A stretch of DNA of 64,000 nucleotides from Methylocystaceae bacterium (lineage in GTDB: Bacteria; Pseudomonadota; Alphaproteobacteria; Rhizobiales; Beijerinckiaceae). Location of the stretch: contig WSXZ01000027.1 in the NCBI GenBank assembly GCA_009773555.1, forward strand, positions 1 to 64,000, read 5' to 3'. Shown here in pieces: positions 26,418 through 35,658 of this stretch. A program made the translations under genes and the position numbers. The notes under the pieces are model-generated. The model was not told where the DNA came from. It did no database searches and was given only the letters and a program-made list of their open reading frames with translations. The first letter of the stretch is position 1. Each line of letters opens with the position of its first letter.

Positions 26418-27890
26418 TCACGCCGGCTCCTTGGCGCGCGCCGTTGACGCCGCGGCGCCGCCATAGCGTCGGTAGATAAAATCCGGGGCCGAGACGTGCG
26501 ATTCGACTTCCGCGTAAGCGGCAAAGCGCGCATGGTCCGGAGAGAGGTGGCAGGCGGGGTCCGTCGCCGCTGCGTCGCCGGCGATCGCGAACGCCTGACA
26601 GCGGCAACCGCCGAAATCGATTTCGCGGCGCTCGCAAGAACGGCAGGGCTCCTTCATCCAGTCCGTGCCGCGGAACGCGTTGAAGGCTGCGCCGTTCCGC
26701 CAAATGTCGCCGAGGGGCCTCTCGCGCACATTGTCGAACGTCAGTCCCGGCAAGGTCTGCGCGGCGTGGCAGGGCAGGGCCTTGCCAGATGGCGTCACCG
26801 CTATGATCGATCGGCCCCAGCCGCCCGTGCAGGCCTTCGGCCGCGTCGCGTAATGATCGTGGATGACGAAATCGAAATTGAGCACGCCGGCAAGACGCTT
26901 CTTCGCCTCGTCGACGATGCCGACCGTTTCCATGAAGGCTTCGCGTGTCGGGATGAGCGCGGCCCGGTTCATCTGCGCCCAGGCGTAATATTGAATATGC
27001 GCGATCTCGATGCGCTGCGCATCGACCTCGACGGCGAATTCGATGATCTGCGGCAGATGCGCAATGTTCTGCCGGTGCATCGGCGCATTGATCGTCAATC
27101 CCATGCCGAATTCGCGCGTCCATCGCGCGACGTCGCGCTTCTTGGCGACGCCGCCCTGATAGCCCGAGATGCGGTCGGCGCTCTCAGGAACGACATCCTG
27201 GATGGAGACCTGCACATGATCGAGGCCGATCTCGGCGAGACGCTGCAACCGCTCGCGCGTAAGCAGAACAGCGGAGGTGACGAGATTGGTGTAGAGCCCC
27301 GCGTCGACCGCCTGTGCGAGGATCTCTTCAAGATCGCGTCGCACGGTGGGTTCGCCGCCGGAAAGATGCAGTTGCAGCGCGCCGATCGACGCCGCCTGAC
27401 GGAAGGTCTCGCCCCATTCATCGGCGGTGAGTTCGGTATTCGAGCGCTCGAGCTCAAGCGGATTAGAGCAGTACGGACATTGCAGCGGGCAGCGATGCGT
27501 AAGCTCGGCGAGCAGCCCCGCAGGTCCGCCCGTGAATGGCGCGATCGACGCGGCGAAGGCGGACGGTGGCGGCGGCGCAAATTCGTCGGTTCCGTCGCAC
27601 AGCAGCCGCTTGTCGGCGAGGCCTTGCAGCAGTGCGGTAACGTCGCGCGTGATAACGTCGAGGGGCGCGGAATATTGCTGCGCGAGGCGCGCGCACAGAT
27701 CGGCGAGGCGTGTTGCGCCATCAATCGCGCGCAGCACGATGAGGCCAATCGGATCGAGTTCATAGGCGCGCTCGGGCGCGAGAACAACCGTTCGCGATCG
27801 CGCGCGGTCTTCATGCAGCCGCGCGTAGCGCGTGAAGGCCGGACGCGAGTCCGGCGCAATCACGAACCGCGCGGCGTGCGCCTCAGACAT
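26418..27890 (-). CDS. pqqE: PqqD-PqqE fusion: PQQ peptide carrier joined to radical-SAM synthase
   Basis: 490 residues. Residues about 15-100 are PqqD (VVLAPERAYELDPIGLIVLR), the winged-helix PqqA-binding protein. Residues about 120-480 are PqqE, which crosslinks Glu and Tyr of PqqA. The radical-SAM cluster CPLQCPYC has Cys134, Cys138 and Cys141, with the SAM motif HLSGGEPTVRRDL. SPASM cysteines lie in CHAAQT, CRSCERREIDFGGCRC and PACHLS. In many bacteria PqqD is separate or fused to PqqC, so this order is less common. It overlaps pqqC by 8 bp. Confidence 0.95.
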   Translation of the reverse strand: MSEAHAARFVIAPDSRPAFTRYARLHEDRARSRTVVLAPERAYELDPIGLIVLRAIDGATRLADLCARLAQQYSAPLDVITRDVTALLQGLADKRLLCDGTDEFAPPPPSAFAASIAPFTGGPAGLLAELTHRCPLQCPYCSNPLELERSNTELTADEWGETFRQAASIGALQLHLSGGEPTVRRDLEEILAQAVDAGLYTNLVTSAVLLTRERLQRLAEIGLDHVQVSIQDVVPESADRISGYQGGVAKKRDVARWTREFGMGLTINAPMHRQNIAHLPQIIEFAVEVDAQRIEIAHIQYYAWAQMNRAALIPTREAFMETVGIVDEAKKRLAGVLNFDFVIHDHYATRPKACTGGWGRSIIAVTPSGKALPCHAAQTLPGLTFDNVRERPLGDIWRNGAAFNAFRGTDWMKEPCRSCERREIDFGGCRCQAFAIAGDAAATDPACHLSPDHARFAAYAEVESHVSAPDFIYRRYGGAAASTARAKEPA

Positions 27891-28653
27891 TTGCTTCTCC
27901 TGGCCGCCATGCGCCGGGCGGGATCAGCCCGGGCGTGACGTAGGCGTGATGTAATGCGTCAAGCTGCGCCCACAAGACGTCGCATTTGAACCGCACGGCG
28001 CCGACGCAGGCTTCCTGTTCGGCGCGGGTCTTGGCGTTATCGAGCACATAGCCGAGCGCGAACTCGGAATCGCGCGGCGCCTGGGTCAGTCGGCGCTTGA
28101 AATAGGCCATCACCTGCTCGTCGACGAAGTCGTAGCTTTCAAGCATTCCGACGATGCGTTCGCGATGGATCGACGGCGCGAAGAGTTCGGTCAGCGAAGA
28201 CGCGACCGCGACGACGAGCGGCTGCTCGACGACAAAGCGCACATAGGCTTCGACGGCGAATTTTGTCGCGGGCAGGGCGCCGCGCCGAGAGGTCACGTAA
28301 TCGCGCGAGAAGCCGAGCGCGTCCGTCAGCACGAGCCAGCGCTCGATGCCGCCGCCTTCTTCGCCGAGGCCGTCATGATCATGAATGCGATGGATCCACT
28401 CGCGGCGCAGCTCGCGATCATGGACGCGGCTCATAAAGGCGGCGTCCTTGCGCGGCACCGCCTCCTGGTAGCAGTAGCGGTTCAGCGCCCAGGCGGCGAC
28501 CTGATCCTTGTTGAGCTTGCCGCCGTGCAGCAGCTTATGAAACTCGTGCTTGTCGTGATAGCGCTCGGCGCCGACGGCGCGAATCGAGGGTTCAAATTCG
28601 TCGCGGGCAAGCGGCGTGGCGCCCCGCCAATCAATGGCTACGATCTCGTTCAC
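27883..28653 (-). CDS. pqqC: Pyrroloquinoline-quinone synthase PqqC
   Basis: Cofactor-free oxidase for the final ring closure and eight-electron oxidation to PQQ. 256 residues from GTG 28653, overlapping the pqqB stop by 4 bp (GTGA). Features: YHDKHEFHKLLHGGKLNK, ALNRYCYQEAVPRKDAA, HRIHDHDG and SSLTELFAP. Unlike Methylobacterium PqqCD there is no PqqD extension, in keeping with PqqD being fused to PqqE here. Confidence 0.96.
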   Translation of the reverse strand: MNEIVAIDWRGATPLARDEFEPSIRAVGAERYHDKHEFHKLLHGGKLNKDQVAAWALNRYCYQEAVPRKDAAFMSRVHDRELRREWIHRIHDHDGLGEEGGGIERWLVLTDALGFSRDYVTSRRGALPATKFAVEAYVRFVVEQPLVVAVASSLTELFAPSIHRERIVGMLESYDFVDEQVMAYFKRRLTQAPRDSEFALGYVLDNAKTRAEQEACVGAVRFKCDVLWAQLDALHHAYVTPGLIPPGAWRPGEANV

Positions 28654-29579
28654 AGGTTGACCTCCATGCCATCCTCGCCGATTTCCCAGCCGGCGGCTTG
28701 GGCGATCGCATATTCGTCCGAGAATTCGTTGAGCAGAGGATTGGAATTGTTGATGTGCACGTAGATTTTGCGCTTCACGTCGAGCGGCTCGAACGCGGCG
28801 ATGGAGCCGTCGGCGCCGCTGACGTTGATATGGCCCATGCGCGAACCTGTCTTGCCGAGCAGGCCTTGCTCGATCATCTCGTTTTCGTGGAAAAGCGTGC
28901 CGTCGAAGAACACCAGCTTGGCGCCGCGTAGGCGTTCGGCGAGCGGCGCATCCAGCTTTGCGCAACCGGGAATGTAGAAAAACGAGTCGCCCGTCGCGGT
29001 TTCGATGATCTCAAGCCCCAGCGTGTCGCCAGCGCTTGTGCCAAAATTCGGCGCATTGGCGTTCTCGAGATAAAGCGCGATCTTTCCCGGAACGGGAAAG
29101 GCGCGGATCGCCAGCCCAAGATCGATGCCCGCTCCGGTGACAGGCGCCGCTGCCTCTGTGTGCAGCTCAATGCGTGGCACGAACTGCGTCTGCAGGATCG
29201 TGAAAATCGGATTGGCGCCGAGCGCATCGAGAACGCGTCCTGCGGCGTAGAGGCTGAACGGCTGCGCTTCTCGCATGTTGAGGAGACCCGCGACATGGTC
29301 CACGTCGCCATTTGTCAGCGCGACCGCCTTGATCGGGCTCGCGCGCAAACCGTCATCGGGGGCGGGAGCAAGCTCGGGCGTGGCAGCGATTTGCTCGCGA
29401 AGATCGGGCGAGGCGTTGAGCAGCAGCCAGTCGGCGCCATTGACGCTCACCGCCAATGAGGACTGTGTGCGCGGCAAAAAGCCGGGCGCTCCGGCGCGGA
29501 CAGCCCGGCAATTCGCGCAGTTGCAATTCCATTGCGGGAAGCCGCCGCCGGCGCCCGACCCCAAGATTCTGATCCGCAT
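28650..29579 (-). CDS. pqqB: PqqB, metallo-beta-lactamase-fold PQQ synthesis protein
   Basis: 309 residues; hydroxylates the crosslinked Glu-Tyr dipeptide in PQQ synthesis. Typical motifs: MRIRILGSGAGGGFPQWNCN, CANCRAVRAG (zinc site), TNGDVDHVAGLLN and GHINVSGADGSIAAF. It is the first gene of pqqB-pqqC-pqqDE. No good ribosome-binding site precedes the ATG. No pqqA-like peptide with the Glu-x3-Tyr motif lies in the 250 bp upstream. Confidence 0.96.
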   Translation of the reverse strand: MRIRILGSGAGGGFPQWNCNCANCRAVRAGAPGFLPRTQSSLAVSVNGADWLLLNASPDLREQIAATPELAPAPDDGLRASPIKAVALTNGDVDHVAGLLNMREAQPFSLYAAGRVLDALGANPIFTILQTQFVPRIELHTEAAAPVTGAGIDLGLAIRAFPVPGKIALYLENANAPNFGTSAGDTLGLEIIETATGDSFFYIPGCAKLDAPLAERLRGAKLVFFDGTLFHENEMIEQGLLGKTGSRMGHINVSGADGSIAAFEPLDVKRKIYVHINNSNPLLNEFSDEYAIAQAAGWEIGEDGMEVNL

Positions 29580-29862
29580 TGGCTTTTCGACATAGCGGGC
29601 GCGCCGCCACGTCGGATCTCCCTGAATGTTATTTTCTTGGCACTATGCGCAGGCGACCCACATTCGCGCAAGTGCGACCGATTTGCGCGGGCTACATGAA
29701 ATGTCGAGACTTTTTCCCTATCGCGACGGGCGTGTCGCCCCGCTTTGGTCGCTTTCTTTTGTCAGAAACGATGGTGGAGAGGCGAAGCGCCTCAGTCGAA
29801 GCGCGCCGCTCAGGATTCAGTTCCGAGCAGGCGCTGGATCGAGCCAATCAATTTGCGCACTC

Positions 29863-30957
29863 ATGGAAAAAAGCTGACGCGCTTAAGCGCGCTCTTGATC
29901 GCGGCGTCGCTTGCCGGCTGCGTGTCGGACGGCATGCGCATGGTCGACGGCCACGTCGGCAACGCCGTTTCTCTTGTCGCCGGAGCCCAGGGCGAGCCGT
30001 CGGATGTCGCCATTTTCGTCGCTTCGACGCGGCGTTCCGAAGGCGCGACAGACGACGGCCGCGCGCATTTTTCACTGACCTCGATTGGCGTCCCGCTCAA
30101 CCATCGTGCTGGAAGCCTCGAGCGTCCAAGCTTTGGCGGCGCCGATCGGCGGCGGCATTTCACCGTGCTGTCGAAGCGCAATATGGATGAACGGGAGTTC
30201 TACGGCGAAGTCGCCTCGCATGTCTCGGGTCGCGTCGGCAATTCGCGCGACGTGCTGCTTTACGTGCACGGCTTCAACACGGGAGTCGAAGAGGCGCGCT
30301 TTCGGCTGGCGCAGATTGTCGCCGACGGACGCTTCTCCGGCGTTCCCGCGCTCTTTACCTGGAATTCCCGAGGCGGTCTGTTCAACTATGAGTCCGACAA
30401 GGAAGCGGCGACAGTCTCACGCGACGCGCTTGAGAAGTTCGATGGGCGCGTGGCTGACGATGGAGACGCTGCGCGGCGTGGCGCAATCGGGCCATCCGGA
30501 CCTCGACGGCAAACTAGGCGAGGTCATGCTGGCCGCGCCGGACATAGATCTCAATGTTTTCCGCCAACAGGTCGCGCGCGTCGATCCTCGGCATGTGTCG
30601 ATCTTCGTCGCCAACAATGATCGCGCGCTGTCGCTCGCGTCGCGCATCGCCGGCGACCGGCCGCGCCTCGGCGCGATGAATCCCACCAATCCTGAAGACA
30701 AGTCTGAGCTCGATCGATTGGGCGTCGCCGTGCACGATATTTCATCGTTTTCGACCGACTTCGTCGGGCACGGCGCATTCGCCGAAGCGCCCGACGTGGT
30801 GCGAAAGATCGGCGCGCAGCTTACAGCCCCGCGGCCTGCCGAGGCCGACACCCAGGCGGTCATCGACGCGAACGGCGGAACCGCCGCCGCCGGGCCGCCG
30901 CCACTCAATCAGAAGGTCGAGAGCCAGCCGCTGGCGCCGCTCGCCGCCGCTCGGTGA
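29863..30957 (+). pseudogene. DUF900-type alpha/beta-hydrolase lipoprotein, two frame breaks
   Basis: From ATG 29863 the sequence would read MEKKLTRLSALLIAASLAGC, a lipoprotein signal, if the A6 run (29867-29872) had one more A; as given it stops after MEKS. The body follows in one frame (DVLLYVHGFNTGVEEARFRL, then VPALFTWNS) to RDALEKF at about 30438. It resumes in another frame at SSMGAWLTMETLRG (30442 on) and ends at 30957. By comparison with the family about 56 nt around the nucleophile elbow (usually HSMG) are missing. TTG 29853 is a possible alternative start. The family is COG4782-like; the substrate is unknown. Confidence 0.75.
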
Positions 30958-31026
30958 GCTTGCCATTTTCCGATCTTATGACTACCTTCTTACGAGTCGA
31001 TGATCGATCAGCTCAGCGTATGAAGA

Positions 31027-31239
31027 ATGTCAGACACCGCTACACTTTCCGCAAAATTTCAGATCTCGATCCCAAAGGCCGTTCGCGAAGCGCGCAAATG
31101 GAAGGCCGGCCAGGAGTTTGCGTTCATCCCCAAAGGATCTGGTGTGCTGCTCGTTCCCGTGCCTGAGCGCGATCAACTGGCCGGGATCGCGAAGGGCGCA
31201 AAACCAGAAAACTACCGCGACCGCACAGACCGCTTTTGA
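31027..31239 (+). CDS. vapB: AbrB/SpoVT-type antitoxin of a VapBC pair
   Basis: 70 residues. The swapped-hairpin DNA-binding domain is TLSAKFQISIPKAVREARKW with KAGQEFAFIPKGSGVLLVPV. The C-terminal tail (YRDRTDRF) would bind the toxin. Its stop TGA shares its last base with the ATG of the PIN toxin, the usual coupling. It probably represses its own promoter together with VapC. Confidence 0.88.
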   Translation: MSDTATLSAKFQISIPKAVREARKWKAGQEFAFIPKGSGVLLVPVPERDQLAGIAKGAKPENYRDRTDRF

Positions 31240-31619
31240 TGCGTCTCGTCGATACTTCTGCGTGGATTGAATGGCTGATCGGGTCACCGACGGGAAAGGC
31301 GTTGTCACCGGCCATTCCCTCCCGTGATGACTGGCTTGTTCCGACAATCGTGCAGCTTGAACTCTTCAAATGGATGAGCCGCGAAGTAAGTGAAGATCGG
31401 GCGGACGAGGTGATTGCTTTCACCCAACTTTGTGTAGTGGCGGCGCTCGACACTAAAATCGCTCTCACGGCTGCGGAGCTATGCGCCAAACACCATCTGG
31501 CCACCGCCGACGCCATCATCTACGCCACAGCGCTGGAACATGGCGCAGACGTTCTGACATGCGACGCGCACTTCAGAACCTTGCAGGGCGTCCTCTATGT
31601 CGCGAAAAGCAAATCGTAG
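31239..31619 (+). CDS. vapC: PIN-domain ribonuclease toxin
   Basis: 126 residues from ATG 31239, sharing one base with the vapB stop. Acidic PIN residues are visible: Asp in LVDTSAWIEWL, Glu in VQLELFKW, Asp in TADAIIYATA and Asp in LTCDAHF. It cleaves RNA, usually tRNA or rRNA, when freed from VapB. The TTG one codon upstream is a less likely start. Confidence 0.9.
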   Translation: MRLVDTSAWIEWLIGSPTGKALSPAIPSRDDWLVPTIVQLELFKWMSREVSEDRADEVIAFTQLCVVAALDTKIALTAAELCAKHHLATADAIIYATALEHGADVLTCDAHFRTLQGVLYVAKSKS

Positions 31620-31634
31620 CCGCTATCTAGACCG

Positions 31635-32477
31635 TCACGCCTCTTTCAGCGCCGCCGCTTTTTCCGCTTCCGCTTTCGCGAGCTTGTTATAGCGCCTCAC
31701 GCTGAGCGGAATGGCAGCCAGAAACGCGACGCTCAGCACGGCAAGCAGCTCCATCGGGTAGATCGCCAGCAGCAGCGCCGTTACGCCCACGCCGAAAAGC
31801 ACCGGGATCACGAGATCACGCGGTATGCGCCCGATGCGTTTTCCTGAGAAATGCGGAATGCGACTCGCCATCAGGAAGGCGATGCCGAGCACATAGACGA
31901 TGTAAAACGGCGTCATCGCCTTAGAGGCCGGCAGCTCCAAAACGGAAAAATGCAGATAGAGCGGCAGCAACACCGTCACGGCGCCGGCGGGCGCCGGCAT
32001 GCCGACAAAGAATTCGGCGTGCCAGGCGGGCTTCGTCGGATCGTCCATCGTCACATTGAAGCGGGCGAGCCGTAGTGCGCCGGCGATGGCGAAGACGAGC
32101 ACGGCGAACCAGCCGAGGCCTTTGATCTCGTGCAGCGTCCACAGATACAGCAGCAGGCCGGGCGCGACGCCGAAATCGACGAAATCCGAAAGCGAGTCGA
32201 GCTCCGCCCCGAAGCGCGACGTGCCCTTGATGGCGCGCGCCAAGCGGCCGTCCAGCCCGTCGAGCACCGCCGCGGCCATCACCGCCGTCACGGCCGTTTC
32301 AAATCGTCCTTCGATTCCATAGCGGATCGCCGTCAGCCCCATACACAGGGCGAGCAGCGTCACGAGATTGGGAAGAACGATGCGCAACGGAATGTTGCGA
32401 AATCGCAGCCGACGCTGTTCGGAGGGCGTCAGGGCTCCTTCTTGTGAATCGCGCCCGGAGAAGAAGGGATCGGCCAT
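31635..32477 (-). CDS. pssA: CDP-diacylglycerol-serine O-phosphatidyltransferase
   Basis: Makes phosphatidylserine from CDP-diacylglycerol and serine in the inner membrane. 280 residues with six or seven helices and the CDP-alcohol signature DGLDGRLARAIKG then FGAELDSLSD. It begins 7 bp after psd, forming psd-pssA, the usual pair for phosphatidylethanolamine synthesis. It converges on vapBC. Confidence 0.94.
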   Translation of the reverse strand: MADPFFSGRDSQEGALTPSEQRRLRFRNIPLRIVLPNLVTLLALCMGLTAIRYGIEGRFETAVTAVMAAAVLDGLDGRLARAIKGTSRFGAELDSLSDFVDFGVAPGLLLYLWTLHEIKGLGWFAVLVFAIAGALRLARFNVTMDDPTKPAWHAEFFVGMPAPAGAVTVLLPLYLHFSVLELPASKAMTPFYIVYVLGIAFLMASRIPHFSGKRIGRIPRDLVIPVLFGVGVTALLLAIYPMELLAVLSVAFLAAIPLSVRRYNKLAKAEAEKAAALKEA

Positions 32478-32484
32478 GGCGTGT

Positions 32485-33183
32485 TTAACCCGCCTTGAAT
32501 GACAGCGCAGGGGCGCCGGCGGTCATGTCGGCGAGGATCGTCTCGCCGGCGATGGCGCGAGATCCAATAGCCACCATGGGCCGGGCCGATGACGGCATGT
32601 AGACGTCGACGCGTGAGCCGAAACGAATGAGGCCAAAACGGTCGCCGACGCCGATCTGCTCGCCTTCCTTGACGAATCCGACAATGCGCCGCGCGACAAG
32701 ACCTGCGATCTGCACCACTCCAAAGCGCCCCGACGGCGCTTCGATGACCATGCCGCTGCGTTCATTGTCGTCGCTGGCCTTGTCGAGGTCGGCGTTGAGG
32801 AAGAGGCCCGGCTTATAAGCAATTCTCGAAATGCGGCCGGTGATCGGCGCACGGTTCACATGCACGTCAAAGACGCTCATGAACACGGAGATGCGCTGCA
32901 TCGGCTCGGCTCCCAGGCCGAGTTCGGCCGGCGGCAGAAAGAAGCCAACCGCGCTGACCACGCCGTCCGCGGGCGAGATGACGAGCCCTTCGCGCAGCGG
33001 CGTCACCCGCGGCGGATTGCGGAAGAAATAAGCGCACCAGGCGGTGGCGATGAAACCCATCCAGCCGAGCGTCGGCGACAGCCAGTCGAGCAGGAAGGAA
33101 ACGGCGGCGAAACCGGCGATGAAGACGTAGCCTTCCGGATGGATCGGAACGAGCGACTTACGGACGGAATCGATGATCGACAT
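32485..33183 (-). CDS. psd: Phosphatidylserine decarboxylase proenzyme
   Basis: Self-cleaving pyruvoyl enzyme converting phosphatidylserine to phosphatidylethanolamine. 232 residues from ATG 33183; an upstream ATG at 33234 lacks a ribosome-binding site and would add 17 residues. The triad is visible: Asp in SPADGVVS, His in [11 protein letters not shown], and the cleavage Ser in [12 protein letters not shown]. Two N-terminal hydrophobic helices anchor it. It is the short form found in alphaproteobacteria. Confidence 0.94.
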   Translation of the reverse strand: MSIIDSVRKSLVPIHPEGYVFIAGFAAVSFLLDWLSPTLGWMGFIATAWCAYFFRNPPRVTPLREGLVISPADGVVSAVGFFLPPAELGLGAEPMQRISVFMSVFDVHVNRAPITGRISRIAYKPGLFLNADLDKASDDNERSGMVIEAPSGRFGVVQIAGLVARRIVGFVKEGEQIGVGDRFGLIRFGSRVDVYMPSSARPMVAIGSRAIAGETILADMTAGAPALSFKAG

Positions 33184-33270
33184 GCGGGCCTGCTTTCGTG
33201 GCGGGCTGATCAGCGCGCGCGTTTCCTTTGCCATGTTGCGGCGCCAAAGTCACGGATGCGCGGCTTCAGA

Positions 33271-34473
33271 TCATGGCAGCCGAAGGATGCGGCAGGGGTC
33301 GCCCTTTGTCAGGGGCGGCGCGCCCGGCTCGCGGATCAGCAGCGCTTGCGATTGCGCCAGCTCGGTGAGCAGCGACGAGTCCTGCAGCGGCTGCGGCGTT
33401 GCGATGAGGCGGCCATTCTCGTCCAGCGCGAGCCGCGCGCGCATATAGTCGCGCCGCCCCTTGTTGGCGGGAAGGGCGCTTCCTGCGATCGCCAGTTCGG
33501 TTCGATCGGCGCCGGCGTCGGGATCGCCCTGCAGCGCGCGCAGGAGCGGCGCGAGGAAGACCAGCGCGCAGACGTAGGAGGCGACCGGATTGCCGGGCAG
33601 GCCGAGGATGCGCGCGTCGCCCAGCGCGCCATGGATCAGGGGCTTGCCCGGGCGCATCGCGATTTTCCAGAAGTCGAGCGACATGCCCTGGCGCGCCAGC
33701 GCCGGGCGCAGCAGATCATGGTCGCCGACCGACGCGCCGCCGAGCGTCACCAGAACGTCGGCGCGCGCCTCGCGGGCAAGGCCGATGCCGCGTTCGAGCT
33801 CTGCAAGATCATCGCGGAAGATGCCGAGATCGATCACTTCAGCGCCGGCGTCTTCGGCGATGGCGGCGACCGCGAGATTATTGCAGGAGATGATCTGCGA
33901 GGGGCCGGGCTCGGCGCCCGGCGGCACAAGTTCGTCGCCCGAAGCGATGATCGCCACGCGCGGGCGCCGCGCGACTGGAACTGCAGCGTGATTCATCGCC
34001 GCGGCGAGCGCGAGTTCGGACGGGCCGAGGCGCACGCCGGCGAAGAGCGCGACCGCGCCTTCGCGAAAGTCGAGGCCAGCGCCGCGAATATGCGGGCCGG
34101 GCGCCGCGCCTGCCGTCAATGCGCCGTCGGCGACGACAGCGTCTTCCTGCAGCAATATCGCGTCGGCGCCCTCCGGGACCGGCGCGCCGGTAAAGATACG
34201 CACGGCTTCACCTGGAGGGAGCGCCGCGCCATAGCCGCGGCCTGCGGCGCTTTCGCCGGCGATGCGCAGCGGGCCCGAAGCAAAGTCAGCCGCGCGCAGC
34301 GCAAAGCCGTCCATGGCCGAGATGGCGACGGGCGGCTGGCTGCGGCGGGCGACAAGGTCGGCGGCAAGCGTGCGGCCGCGCGCCCGCGCCAGCGGCGTCA
34401 GTTCTTCGCCAAGCCGTGAAGCCCCAGCGAGCACCCGCGCAAGGGCGTCGGGAACGGAAAGAAGCTTATCCAC
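33271..34473 (-). CDS. moeA: Molybdopterin molybdenumtransferase
   Basis: Inserts molybdate into adenylylated molybdopterin. 400 residues from GTG 34473. Signatures: AISAMDGFALRAADF, RIFTGAPVPEGADAILLQED, VAIIASGDELV, TLGGASVGDHDLL, KIAMRPGKPLIHG and GLPGNPVASYVCA. It stands downstream of the 61-residue membrane protein and the secreted protein, apparently in one transcript, with psd-pssA following. moaC at 35.7 kb belongs to the same pathway. Confidence 0.94.
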   Translation of the reverse strand: MDKLLSVPDALARVLAGASRLGEELTPLARARGRTLAADLVARRSQPPVAISAMDGFALRAADFASGPLRIAGESAAGRGYGAALPPGEAVRIFTGAPVPEGADAILLQEDAVVADGALTAGAAPGPHIRGAGLDFREGAVALFAGVRLGPSELALAAAMNHAAVPVARRPRVAIIASGDELVPPGAEPGPSQIISCNNLAVAAIAEDAGAEVIDLGIFRDDLAELERGIGLAREARADVLVTLGGASVGDHDLLRPALARQGMSLDFWKIAMRPGKPLIHGALGDARILGLPGNPVASYVCALVFLAPLLRALQGDPDAGADRTELAIAGSALPANKGRRDYMRARLALDENGRLIATPQPLQDSSLLTELAQSQALLIREPGAPPLTKGDPCRILRLP

Positions 34474-34480
34474 GCAAAAC

Positions 34481-34666
34481 TTATCCCCGGTTCGCGACGC
34501 GGCGATAGATGAACGCCGCGAGGCTTTCGGACGCGAGCGCGACGAGCACGATGACTGTCGCGAGCGCCGCGTCGATGTCGACGCTGGGATAAGCGAAGGA
34601 GAACGCTGCGCCAAGAGCGATCGCCAGCAGAAAAACGGCGACGATCCGAGGAAGGGACAATTTCAT
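34481..34666 (-). CDS. Small two-helix membrane protein
   Basis: 61 residues: MKLSLPRIVAVFLLAIALGA begins the first helix and AALATVIVLVALASESLAAF forms the second, with a basic end YRRVANRG. Its ATG overlaps the stop of the preceding gene (ATGA) and it ends 7 bp before moeA, so it is translated within this operon. Family and function unknown. Confidence 0.65.
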   Translation of the reverse strand: MKLSLPRIVAVFLLAIALGAAFSFAYPSVDIDAALATVIVLVALASESLAAFIYRRVANRG

Positions 34667-35592
34667 TTCGGCGCCGCCCCATCGCTCTTCTTCGCCTCGG
34701 CGAAGTGCGCGATGTCCGCGACCGCGGCGCTGACAGGTTGCACCCAGTCCGCGGCGGTCAGAAGAATATTTGCGACCTGCAGATTGAAATCGGCGAGTCG
34801 CGCGCCGTCCGCGAACTCGGGCCTTTTCACCTGGGCGGCGTAGGCGGCGACGAACAGCGGAAAGGCGCGGGCGCGCACATTGGTCAGATCAACGAACAGA
34901 AAAGGCGGGGGCAACGGCGAAAGATCGCTGATCTTCGTCGCGTAGGTGAGGAGATAGGGACCGCCCGAAAGATCGTTCTCGCAAAGCTGCGCGACCGCCG
35001 GCGCCGGCTTGTCGCACAAATGGAACAGCAGGCGCTGCGCCATGGCGAAATCATAGTTCTTGCTGAGGAAGGTCTTAAGGACCGCGGGATCGACATCGGC
35101 GGGGAAGGCGGCTTGGCCGCCAGAACCCCGCTTGGTCGGTATGTAGAGGATGTTGATCCGCTCCTTTGGCGCTGCGACATCGGATGCCGCCGGGAAGCGG
35201 CCCACGAGCTCGCGGAGGAAGGCGACGGCGCGGTCGTTGGGCCGGGGCAGGATCACATAGGAGTAGAGGCCATAGCCCGCCGTTTCCACGCCGGGGGCGT
35301 AAAGATAGTCGTAGGCCGTGCCCAAAATGCTCGGCCTTGCGACAGGGCCTGCGCCGCCGCTCGGCTCCGAAGGTCCTTGAGCCCTTGGCGCGTCGAACGA
35401 AGATGGGGCGCGACGGTAGGCGCGCGGCCTATTGGGGCCACCCCAGGCAGAGTGAGGTTGATAAGAATAGCCCATGCAGCGCCGGTAGCAGGCCGCGTCC
35501 TCGCCGCATTGGCTCCGGCATTCGGTCGCCCGGTCGGCGAGGGCTGGCGCGCTCATCAACAGCAGCGCAACGGCGAGAATAAAATGCCGCAT
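34663..35592 (-). CDS. Secreted protein of unknown function with Cys-rich N-terminal segment
   Basis: 309 residues. Signal peptide MRHFILAVALLLMSAPALA, then a four-cysteine segment CRSQCGEDAACYRRC that could form two disulfides. A Pro/Ser-rich linker (about 45-90) leads to a globular domain of about 200 residues (YGLYSYVILPRPNDRAVAFL; FLFVDLTNVRARAFPLFVAA). No enzyme motif recognised. It heads the cluster leading to moeA. Confidence 0.65.
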   Translation of the reverse strand: MRHFILAVALLLMSAPALADRATECRSQCGEDAACYRRCMGYSYQPHSAWGGPNRPRAYRRAPSSFDAPRAQGPSEPSGGAGPVARPSILGTAYDYLYAPGVETAGYGLYSYVILPRPNDRAVAFLRELVGRFPAASDVAAPKERINILYIPTKRGSGGQAAFPADVDPAVLKTFLSKNYDFAMAQRLLFHLCDKPAPAVAQLCENDLSGGPYLLTYATKISDLSPLPPPFLFVDLTNVRARAFPLFVAAYAAQVKRPEFADGARLADFNLQVANILLTAADWVQPVSAAVADIAHFAEAKKSDGAAPK

Positions 35593-35658
35593 GACGGCGC
35601 CTCCACAATCATCAAAATGTCAATTGTTACGATATAGAGCCTTGCGTCCGCCGTCGAA

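Noticed and set aside
29447-29671. Short minus-strand ORFs upstream of pqqB as pqqA
   Set aside because: None contains a Glu-x3-Tyr core or resembles a PqqA leader.
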